In this document: positions 57,150-64,000 of the stretch, in pieces
Layout: each line of letters begins with the position of its first letter
Numbering within the stretch: the first letter of the stretch is position 1
Assembly (NCBI RefSeq): GCF_035751725.1
Contig: NZ_CP142104.1
Span: 3,658,001-3,722,000, forward strand
Source of the DNA: Pseudomonas frederiksbergensis
GTDB taxonomy: Bacteria; Pseudomonadota; Gammaproteobacteria; Pseudomonadales; Pseudomonadaceae
Reading direction: 5' to 3'
Length of the DNA: 64,000 nt
Position numbers and translations under genes: made by a program
The notes under the pieces: generated by a model
Database searches by the model: none
What the model was told of the DNA's origin: nothing
What the model saw: only the letters and a program-made list of their open reading frames with translations

Positions 57150-58508
57150 TCAAAGGCCGAACGGGAAGGTATCCTCTTCATGCTCCAGGGTGTGAGGCGT
57201 GGGCAGCGGCGTGACCGCTTCGGTCTGTTCGAACCAGAGCCAGGCGTCGAACTGCTCGGCCAGGACCGCTTCGAAATAATGGCTCTGGCGTTCGGTTTCA
57301 GGGCGGTAGATTACGCCAATGGCGCGTTCGAGCAGCGGCTCGGACAACGCGTCCAACAGTGCCTCGTCAGGACTTGCCCGCCAATCTGTCAGTGATGCGC
57401 GGACACCCGCCTGGAGAAATTCCCGCTCCCAACTGCCGGCCAATGCCGGCTGCACCTGCTTGATTTTCATCGGCGAGTCCCAGTCATCGGCCGCCGCCAC
57501 GCTGCCATGGTCGGTCCCCATGCCCAGCAGCACCGCGTCGCGGCCGTAAGCCATGCGGCACAACTGGCCAATATTGAATTCGCCTTCCCAACCCATGCGC
57601 GTCGCCGCGGCATTGCCGATGTGGGAGTTGTGCGCCCAGACAATCGCTTTCGCATCGGGCCCGCGGTGTTCCAACAGGCTTTGCAGGGTGTCGAACATAT
57701 GCCGGTCCCGCAGGTTCCAGGAAGACTTGCCGCCGCGATACATCGCTCGGTAGTACTGCTCGGCAGCACGCACCACCCGGGCATTCTGGATGGCGCTGAA
57801 GAAGCCTTCGTCATCCTTGATCAATGGATCGAGGCGTTCGGCGAGCAACGTGTTGAGCTGCTCGACCACCGCGTCCTCGCAGGTCGCCAGGTTGCCGCGC
57901 TCGGTAAAATGGCCGTAGAGCGCCGGTTCGTCGTGCCACGGCGTCAGGCAGCCATAACGATGCCGGGCATCACGGGCCAGATGGGGATGTGCCTTGTCGA
58001 GGTAGTTGAGCACCTCGTCGATGGAGTGCCGCAGGCTGTAGACGTCCAGCCCACGAAACTCCACGCGCCGAGCGTCCGGCTGCCCGAGGTTGTAGTCGCG
58101 CAGCCAGCGGACGAAGGACTGGACGTCCGTATTGCGCCACATCCAGCTTGGAAACCGAGCGAAAGCCTGCTGTTTCCAGGCCGAGGGGCCGAGATTGCGC
58201 ACGCAGCGGTCGACTTGACCAGCATCGGGCCAGTCGGCTTCGACGGCCACAATCCCGAAGCCATGATGCTCGACCAGATGGCGGGTGATGGCGGCGCGGG
58301 TGCGGTAGAAATCATGGGTGCCATGGCTGGCTTCGCCGATCAGCACCACCTTGGCATCGGCGAAGCGATCAAACATCTCGCCAAAGGCCGGGCTGTCCTC
58401 GGCGGGCAACGGTTCGGCGTGATGACGCAGGATATCGGCAATGTCGGTGCGAGGTTCGGCGCGACGACGGCGCAGGCGTTGCAGCAGATCTCTGGCTGGG
58501 CTATTCAT
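57150..58508 (-). CDS. Erythromycin-esterase-family hydrolase
   Basis: 452 residues. EreA/EreB-like landmarks: LIGEASHGTHDFYRTRAAIT (His62, His65), EADWPDAGQVDRCVRN, WAHNSHIGNAAATRM and the C-terminal VIYRPETERQSHYFEA. Many chromosomal members are not macrolide-resistance enzymes, so a resistance role is not claimed. Start at 58508, with GAGG upstream. It stands alone. Confidence 0.85.
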   Translation of the reverse strand: MNSPARDLLQRLRRRRAEPRTDIADILRHHAEPLPAEDSPAFGEMFDRFADAKVVLIGEASHGTHDFYRTRAAITRHLVEHHGFGIVAVEADWPDAGQVDRCVRNLGPSAWKQQAFARFPSWMWRNTDVQSFVRWLRDYNLGQPDARRVEFRGLDVYSLRHSIDEVLNYLDKAHPHLARDARHRYGCLTPWHDEPALYGHFTERGNLATCEDAVVEQLNTLLAERLDPLIKDDEGFFSAIQNARVVRAAEQYYRAMYRGGKSSWNLRDRHMFDTLQSLLEHRGPDAKAIVWAHNSHIGNAAATRMGWEGEFNIGQLCRMAYGRDAVLLGMGTDHGSVAAADDWDSPMKIKQVQPALAGSWEREFLQAGVRASLTDWRASPDEALLDALSEPLLERAIGVIYRPETERQSHYFEAVLAEQFDAWLWFEQTEAVTPLPTPHTLEHEEDTFPFGL

Positions 58509-58577
58509 GGATCGAGGCCTCATCAGTACCTGGTTTACAGGTATGACTATCCCTAGCGCCCCATGACTCCGAGCAAA

Positions 58578-59363
58578 TCAGAACGCCAGTTTGAAGCCGA
58601 TCATCGCCAACATCACCGCCAGGCAAGGGCGCAGGAGCTCGTCGGAAATACGCCCCGACAAGTGGCTGCCCAGATAGATGCCCGGCAATGAACCGATCAG
58701 CAAGAAGCCGAGGATGTGCCAGTCCATGTTGCCCATGCTTGCGTGGCCCAGGCCGGCCACCAGGGTCAGCGGTACGGCATGGGCGATTTCGGTGCCCACC
58801 AAGCGCTTGGTAACCAGGAACGGATAGAGGATGAACAGCGCGACAGTGCCCAGGGCGCCGGCGCCGATGGAGGTCAACGCGACCATCGTGCCCAGCACCA
58901 ACCCGGTGATCACGGTAAGGAGGTTGAGTCGCGAGCCGCTGGGATTGTAGTGGCCGCCGGCGCGGTCGTGGGCGAATTGCAACAGGCGCTTCTTGAACAA
59001 GATCGCCAGGGCGGTGGCAAACAGTACAAAGCCCAAGGCTTGCTTGATCACCGCGTTCATCGCGTCCGGCGAGCTGTTCAGGCTGCTGAGAAACCACAGG
59101 GTCAGCCCGACTGCCGGCACGCTGCCCAAGGTCAGCCAACCGGTGATGGCCCAGTCGATATTGCGGTTCTTGGCGTGAACCAACACGCCGCCGGACTTGG
59201 TGATGGCCGCGTACAGCAGGTCCGTGCCCACCGCCGTTGCCGGGTTGATGCCGAACCACAACAGAATGGGGGTCATGAGCGATCCGCCACCCACGCCAGT
59301 CATCCCGACGATGAAACCGACCACCAGGCCCGCTACGACTAAACCGACATTACCGAAATCCAT
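58578..59363 (-). CDS. TSUP (TauE/SafE) family membrane transporter
   Basis: 261 residues, about seven to eight helices. The TSUP start (NVGLVVAGLVVGFIVGMTGVGGGSLMTPIL) and the second-half repeat (TLVAGLGHASMGNMDWHILGFLLIGSLPGIYLGSHLSGR) are both present. The family moves sulfur-containing anions such as sulfite or organosulfonates. The start is the ATG at 59363; an in-frame TTG precedes it. No sulfur gene is adjacent. Confidence 0.9.
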   Translation of the reverse strand: MDFGNVGLVVAGLVVGFIVGMTGVGGGSLMTPILLWFGINPATAVGTDLLYAAITKSGGVLVHAKNRNIDWAITGWLTLGSVPAVGLTLWFLSSLNSSPDAMNAVIKQALGFVLFATALAILFKKRLLQFAHDRAGGHYNPSGSRLNLLTVITGLVLGTMVALTSIGAGALGTVALFILYPFLVTKRLVGTEIAHAVPLTLVAGLGHASMGNMDWHILGFLLIGSLPGIYLGSHLSGRISDELLRPCLAVMLAMIGFKLAF

Positions 59364-59467
59364 CAAACCCGTCTCAGCACGACCGCGTGAAAAATCTGGC
59401 CGCGAGCATAGCGATTTTTCTTATAACCCCCCTATATCGATGTGATCTATCTTTATTCCATTATTCG

Positions 59468-60211
59468 CTACTGTACCGGCAGGAAATTCAGGAACAGCAG
59501 GCTCTGCGCGTAGTTCAACCCTATCCGTCGGTAGCGCTCGTCAAGCATCTGCGTCAACAGGTCCAGGCGTGCGACGATTTTCCCGAACTCGACGGCAAAG
59601 CTCAGGTTGCTGCCCTCCTCCGAAATTTCATTGGAAAACAGCACCGGCGTGCCGTCCTTGTTCTGCCGTTGGCCGAGCAGCCACGTTGCCTTCTCGATAT
59701 TGCGCGCGGCGTTGCTGACAAAGCGCGGATCGATAGTGTCGGTCATGTAGAACTCGAGGCGGTTGCCGTGGGCCGTTACCAACATGCTGCCGATGGCGTA
59801 GATGAACGCACCGACGCGATCACCGAGAAATTCCGGACTCATGGCGTAACTCAAGGCCGCCAGGTCTTTTCTATTGCCCAGGGCCGGCAACGGCTGCTGT
59901 TGCTCGATGGCTTGGCGCACTTGCTTGACGGCGATGCGGGCATCCAGGAAGCCTGATTTGCGCAACTCTTCCGGGTTGCGCAGATAAAGCTTGTGCATCA
60001 GCAGATACAGGCTCTGCAAATTGTCGTGCATCGAGAGCGTGGCCATGCGGTCGACGCTGGTCTGCAAGAATTCCTGGGGCCTGGCGTTGCTGAACTGCGT
60101 GACGATGTCCTGGCCTTGCTGGTGGCTGCAGCCGCTAAGCAACAGCAACAGGCCCGCCAACAGCAAGCCGCAGCGTCGTGGCGACACCATCATGGAAAGT
60201 AAAACACCCAT
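59468..60211 (-). CDS. Putative lipoprotein
   Basis: 247 residues. The signal peptide ends in a lipobox (LLLLLSGCSH). The rest is soluble and helical (MATLSMHDNLQSLYLLMHKLYLRN; RNIEKATWLLGQRQNKDGTPVLFSNEISEEG) and resembles no family I know. The start at 60211 gives a short signal peptide; earlier in-frame starts add a long non-hydrophobic stretch. It is divergent from galM. Confidence 0.75.
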   Translation of the reverse strand: MGVLLSMMVSPRRCGLLLAGLLLLLSGCSHQQGQDIVTQFSNARPQEFLQTSVDRMATLSMHDNLQSLYLLMHKLYLRNPEELRKSGFLDARIAVKQVRQAIEQQQPLPALGNRKDLAALSYAMSPEFLGDRVGAFIYAIGSMLVTAHGNRLEFYMTDTIDPRFVSNAARNIEKATWLLGQRQNKDGTPVLFSNEISEEGSNLSFAVEFGKIVARLDLLTQMLDERYRRIGLNYAQSLLFLNFLPVQ

Positions 60212-60473
60212 CGAATCTCGTCTGGACAGGGGGAAGCAGTGGGGCTCGCCGCTTCCTGGCCATGGATAGAGCGGGAAAAACCTTGAAAGTGCAGTGCCTT
60301 GGCGCAAAAGCTCACGCCTGGCTAAGGTTCGCCTCGATGAATTAGTCTTACTTTTTAATTGATAAATCCCAATTTATGGCTATAAATCCCTTCTCCACCC
60401 ACAAATAGAAAGACTACTGAACAGAAAAACCTTCATCGCTGTCCGACCAAGTGACGGACTCGACCCGCGTTAA

Positions 60474-60491
60474 AACAACAACAAAACAACA
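60474..60491 (+). promoter_or_regulatory. Repeated CA-rich AANAANAA tract before galM
   Basis: AACAACAACAAAACAACA, three overlapping AANAANAA frames directly before the AGGAAGGAAGG ribosome binding site. This is the strongest Hfq/Crc-type site in the window. Confidence 0.6.
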
Positions 60492-60509
60492 GGAAGGAAG
60501 GTCACACTC

Positions 60510-61658
60510 ATGCTTGAATCCAGACATCTGCTCACGGCCCTCGGAGTTTCTCTGATGATTGCCACCTCTTCCCAGGCCGCCGGCCTGACCAATGAACGCG
60601 TCGCCTTCGGCAAGACTGACGACGGCACGGCGGTTGAAAAATACATACTGCGCAACAGCCACGGAATCGAGGCGACGGTGATCACCTACGGCGGCATCCT
60701 CCAGTCGCTGATCGTGCCGGACAAAAATGGCATGACCACCGACATCGTCCTCGGCTTCGACGACGTCCAGGGCTACCAGAAGAACGGCAACGTGTATTTC
60801 GGCGCGACCATCGGCCGCTTCGGCAATCGCCTGGCTGGTGGCGCGTTCGAGCTGGACGGCAAGCGCTATCAGGTGCCGCAGAACGACAAGGACAATTCGC
60901 TGCACGGCGGGCCGCAAGGGTTCGACAAGCGCGTCTGGAAAGCCGAGGCGAGCAACGACAAGGACTCGGTCGGCGTGACCCTGACCTACCTGTCCAAAGA
61001 TGGCGAGATGGGTTTCCCGGGTAACCTGAAGACTGACGTTACCTACAGCCTCAATGACAAAAACGAACTGCGCATCGACTACAAGGCCACCACTGACAAA
61101 CCGACCGTGCTGAACCTGACCAACCACAGCTACTTCAACCTGGCAGGCGCAGGCAACGGCGACATCCTCAAGCAAGTCGCGACCCTGCACGCGTCCCGCT
61201 ACACACCGGTGACCGCCAAGCTGATTCCCACCGGCGAACTGGCGCCAGTCGCCGGCACACCGATGGATTTCACCAAGCCCACCGCCATCGGCACGCACAT
61301 CAAGGCGGATCATCCGCAGTTGAAATTCGCTGAACCGAAACAGGGTGGCTTCGATTTCAACTGGGTGCTCGATGCCAAGGGTGACGTGGGCAAACTCGCT
61401 GCCGATGTCCAGGATCCGCAGTCGGGACGGCGCCTGCAGCTGTACACCACCGAGCCGGGCGTGCAGTTCTACACCAGCAACTTCCTAGACGGCACGATCA
61501 AGGGCAAGCAAGGCAAGGTGTACCCGCACTGGGGCGCATTCACCCTGGAGACCCAGCATTTCCCCGACTCGCCCAACCAGCCGGATTTCCCGACCACGCG
61601 ACTTGATCCGGGCCAGACCTACACCCAGACCATGGTGCTGAAGTTTTCGGCCGAATAA
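60510..61658 (+). CDS. galM: Exported aldose 1-epimerase (mutarotase)
   Basis: 382 residues with a signal peptide (~1-23, SSQAAG). The mutarotase fold shows FGATIGRFGNRLAGG, NLTNHSYFNLAG (catalytic His) and ETQHFPDSPNQPDFP (catalytic Glu). It interconverts alpha and beta forms of galactose or glucose, here in the periplasm, which would help sugar uptake. Preceded by a CA-rich tract. AGGAAGG is the ribosome binding site. Confidence 0.92.
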   Translation: MLESRHLLTALGVSLMIATSSQAAGLTNERVAFGKTDDGTAVEKYILRNSHGIEATVITYGGILQSLIVPDKNGMTTDIVLGFDDVQGYQKNGNVYFGATIGRFGNRLAGGAFELDGKRYQVPQNDKDNSLHGGPQGFDKRVWKAEASNDKDSVGVTLTYLSKDGEMGFPGNLKTDVTYSLNDKNELRIDYKATTDKPTVLNLTNHSYFNLAGAGNGDILKQVATLHASRYTPVTAKLIPTGELAPVAGTPMDFTKPTAIGTHIKADHPQLKFAEPKQGGFDFNWVLDAKGDVGKLAADVQDPQSGRRLQLYTTEPGVQFYTSNFLDGTIKGKQGKVYPHWGAFTLETQHFPDSPNQPDFPTTRLDPGQTYTQTMVLKFSAE

Positions 61659-61670
61659 TCTCCTGCAACC

Positions 61671-61701
61671 GATCGTTCCCGCCTTTCGCGCGGGAGCGAT
61701 C
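61671..61701. repeat. Imperfect hairpin after galM
   Basis: GATCGTTCCCGC...GCGGGAGCGATC with one wobble pair, 12 bases after the galM stop. No T-run, so terminator activity is uncertain. Confidence 0.5.
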
Positions 61702-61765
61702 AAACCTGAACGCCTGGTCTATCCTGCTGCCACAGCTTTCTCGATCAGCACGACAGGAGACGTGA

Positions 61766-62587
61766 ATGAAAACTCTGGAATTGGCCGGCGTATCCGTTCC
61801 GGTAATCGGCCAGGGCACTTGGCGCCTGGGTGAAGAACCGTCCCATCACAAGAAGGAAGTGGCTGCCCTGCGCTTGGGTATCGAGCTGGGCATGACCCTG
61901 ATCGACACCGCCGAAATGTACGCCGAGGGTGGCGCCGAAAAAATCGTTGGCGAAGCGATCACCGGGCTGCGCGACCAAGTGTTCCTGGTGAGCAAGGTCT
62001 ACCCCCACAACGCCAGCCGCAAAGGCGTCCCGTTGGCTTGCGAACGCAGCCTGCGGCGGCTCGACACCGATTACATCGACCTCTACCTGCTGCACTGGCG
62101 CGGCCAGTATCCTTTGGAAGAAACCGTCGAAGCGTTCGAGCGCCTGCGCGAAGAAGGCAAGATCGGGCGCTGGGGCGTGTCGAACTTTGACGTCGACGAT
62201 ATGGAGGAACTGGCATCGCCGGCCTGCGCCACCAACCAGGTGCTGTACAACTTGCAAGAACGCGGCATCGAATTCGACCTGCTGCCCTGGAGCCAACGGC
62301 AACACATGCCGATCATGGCTTACTGCCCGGTTGGCCAGGGCGGACATTTGCTAAAGGATCACACCGTGCAGCAAATCGCCGAGCGCCACCGTGCAACGCC
62401 GGCACAGATCGCCCTGGCCTGGCTGGTGCGCCAGGACAACGTCATCGCCATTCCCAAGGCCACACAGCCTGAACATGTACGCCTGAATGCCGAGGCGGCG
62501 AATCTGCAACTTGAGTCCCAGGATCTGGCGGCGCTGGACCTGGTGTTCCCGAAGCCTGATGGGAAGCAGCGGTTGGCGATGGTTTAG
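61766..62587 (+). CDS. Aldo/keto reductase
   Basis: 273 residues. The AKR barrel shows MTLIDTAEMYAEG (Asp/Tyr), FLVSKVYPH (Lys) and YLLHWRG (His) of the catalytic tetrad, with the C-terminal NADPH site (VIAIPKATQPEHVRLN). Small AKR of the YeaE/DkgA-like type; substrate unknown. ACAGGAGACG precedes the ATG. Confidence 0.93.
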   Translation: MKTLELAGVSVPVIGQGTWRLGEEPSHHKKEVAALRLGIELGMTLIDTAEMYAEGGAEKIVGEAITGLRDQVFLVSKVYPHNASRKGVPLACERSLRRLDTDYIDLYLLHWRGQYPLEETVEAFERLREEGKIGRWGVSNFDVDDMEELASPACATNQVLYNLQERGIEFDLLPWSQRQHMPIMAYCPVGQGGHLLKDHTVQQIAERHRATPAQIALAWLVRQDNVIAIPKATQPEHVRLNAEAANLQLESQDLAALDLVFPKPDGKQRLAMV

Positions 62588-62645
62588 TTTCCCTACGAGG
62601 GTTGGGCACCACCCACGGCTCTTGCCTGGTGGCTATAACAGGGAA

Positions 62646-64000
62646 CTAGAACAACCCCATCTGCCCGCCAATCAACGTCGAGAAATCATCGTCGACAAAC
62701 GGCAGGATCGCATCCGCCACTGGCTGTAGCTGCTTGGTCACGTAATGGTCGTAATCGATCGGCGCACTACGGGTTTCCAGCGGCTCGGGACCGGCGACGG
62801 TGATCACGTAGCTGATCCAGCCTCCGTTCTGATACTGCCGGGGCCGCCCCTGGCGTTCATTGAACGCGTCGGCGAGCCGCGCCGCCCGTACGTGGGGCGG
62901 CACGTTGCGTTCGTAGTCATCCAGGGGCCGGCGCAGGCGCTTGCGGTAGACCAGGCGTTCATCGAACGCACCGGCCAGCGTCTGCCGCACATAATCGCGC
63001 ACGTAATCCTGATAGGGCTGTCGATGGAAGATCCGTCCGTACAGCTCCTGCTGGAACTGGCGGGCCAGCGGCGACCAGTCGGTGCGCACGGTCTCCAGGC
63101 CTTTGTAGATGATTTCATCGCTGCCGTCGGCACGGGTCACCAGGCCGGCGTAGCGCTTCTTGCTGCCCTCCTCCGCACCGCGGATGGTCGGCATCAGGAA
63201 TCGCTTGAAATGAGTTTCGAATTGCAGCTCCAACGCGCTCTCGAGCCCGAACTCTTCACGTACCTGCTCGCGCCACCAATGGTTGACGTAAGCCACCAGT
63301 TCGCGGCCGATCACCGCGGCCTCTTCCTGGCCGTGGGGGCGGCGCAACCAGACGAAGGTTGAATCGGTGTCGCCGTAGATCACCACGTGCCCCCGGGCCT
63401 CGATCAACTGCCGGGTGCGCTGCATGATTTGATGACCGCGCAGTGTGATGGACGACGCGAGGCGCGGGTCGAAGAAGCGACAGCCACTGGAGCCGAGTAC
63501 GCCATAAAACGCGTTCATGATGATTTTCAGCGCCTGGGACAACGGTGCATTGTGTTCACGCTTGGCAGTTTCCCGGCCTTCGGCAACCCGCGCCACGATT
63601 GACGGCAGGCAATGTCGGGTACGAGAGAACCGCGCCCCGCGAAAGCCCGGGACCGATTCATGATCGCCTGGATGACGAAGCCCTTCGATCAAGCCCACCG
63701 GGTCAATCAGGAAGGTGCGGATAATCGAGGGATACAGGCTCTTGTAGTCGAGCACCAGCACCGACTCGTAGAGCCCCGGTTGCGAATCCATGACAAACCC
63801 GCCAGGGCTGGCCTCGGGCGGACGCTGGCCGAGGTTCGGCGCGACAAAGCCCTGGCGGTGCATCAGCGGCATGTACAGGTGCGTGAACGCCGCCACCGAG
63901 CCTCCGCTGCGATCCGCCGGCAGGCCGGTGACACTGGCGCGCTCCAGCAAGAATTCCAGCAGATCGGTCTTGGCGAAGATCCGCGTGACCAATTCGCAGT
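62646..64000 (-). CDS. polB: DNA polymerase II, 5' end beyond window
   Basis: About 450 C-terminal residues of a B-family polymerase; the N-terminal and exonuclease part lies to the right of the window. Motif A is DYKSLYPSIIRTF, motif B KIIMNAFYGVLGSSG and motif C YGDTDSTF, so the catalytic site is intact. In enteric bacteria polB is an SOS gene for restart and translesion work; its promoter is not visible here. The end at 62646 is just 58 bases from the aldo/keto reductase stop (convergent). Confidence 0.93.
   Translation of the reverse strand, partial: CELVTRIFAKTDLLEFLLERASVTGLPADRSGGSVAAFTHLYMPLMHRQGFVAPNLGQRPPEASPGGFVMDSQPGLYESVLVLDYKSLYPSIIRTFLIDPVGLIEGLRHPGDHESVPGFRGARFSRTRHCLPSIVARVAEGRETAKREHNAPLSQALKIIMNAFYGVLGSSGCRFFDPRLASSITLRGHQIMQRTRQLIEARGHVVIYGDTDSTFVWLRRPHGQEEAAVIGRELVAYVNHWWREQVREEFGLESALELQFETHFKRFLMPTIRGAEEGSKKRYAGLVTRADGSDEIIYKGLETVRTDWSPLARQFQQELYGRIFHRQPYQDYVRDYVRQTLAGAFDERLVYRKRLRRPLDDYERNVPPHVRAARLADAFNERQGRPRQYQNGGWISYVITVAGPEPLETRSAPIDYDHYVTKQLQPVADAILPFVDDDFSTLIGGQMGLF

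Noticed and set aside
57150..58508. Macrolide resistance gene
   Set aside because: Only family-level similarity to EreA/EreB; chromosomal members often have other roles, so resistance is not claimed.

Overview
The window is a stretch of GC-rich chromosome from a Pseudomonas, most likely of the P. fluorescens complex (P. corrugata/brassicacearum-like). This rests on the lexA2-imuA-imuB-dnaE2 cassette, the glgE-treS-glgB order, a long-tailed pseudomonad metallothionein, and many REP-type palindromes with GTGGCGAGGG or GGGAGCGAGC cores. Both ends cut through genes: a LysR regulator on the left and DNA polymerase II (polB) on the right. I saw no rRNA, tRNA, prophage, insertion sequence, integrase or CRISPR array.

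Layout. 1-4.4 kb: LysR regulator, small DUF465 and DUF4142 proteins, and a hybrid PAS histidine kinase. 4.6-10.3 kb: the SOS mutasome operon lexA2-imuA-imuB-dnaE2, with overlapping genes and a LexA2 palindrome that covers the lexA2 start codon. 10.4-14.9 kb: a LysR regulator divergent from a GMC flavoprotein oxidoreductase and an MHS-type transporter, probably a catabolic unit for an unknown substrate. 14.9-19.0 kb: a TonB-dependent receptor with its FecR/FecI pair and a candidate Fur box. 19.0-21.6 kb: a lone receiver protein and topB, which has a near-perfect classical SOS box in front of it. 21.6-26.5 kb: a structured non-coding stretch, glutaminase, a lipoprotein and homospermidine synthase.

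26.5-33.6 kb is a run of minus-strand stress genes: a three-gene membrane operon (DUF3618, Holin-X-like, helical protein), two DUF892 ferritin-like proteins, a ZIP transporter, a manganese catalase, a five-repeat KGG protein and a metallothionein. A sirtuin follows. 34.7-40.9 kb: two catabolic units, dhcR/dhcAB-atoB (short-chain CoA metabolism) and a GntR regulator with gudD (glucarate). 41-48.7 kb: glgE, a treS-maltokinase fusion and glgB, which together convert trehalose to alpha-glucan. 48.9-62.6 kb: small proteins, an MgtC-like protein, a stand-alone ccoG, a MocR regulator, an SDR, a DyP peroxidase, AmpC, an erythromycin-esterase-like protein, a TSUP transporter, a lipoprotein, an exported aldose epimerase and an aldo/keto reductase.

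How the parts fit. DNA damage tolerance (mutasome, SOS-box topB, polB) and stationary-phase, oxidative and osmotic protection dominate. Several sugar or acid catabolic genes carry AANAANAA motifs next to their ribosome binding sites, as expected for Hfq/Crc catabolite control. The least explained items are the SOS box at topB, the stress cluster as a unit, the periplasmic insert of the MHS transporter, the 19-bp-arm hairpin at 50.1 kb and the structured leader at 22.1 kb.
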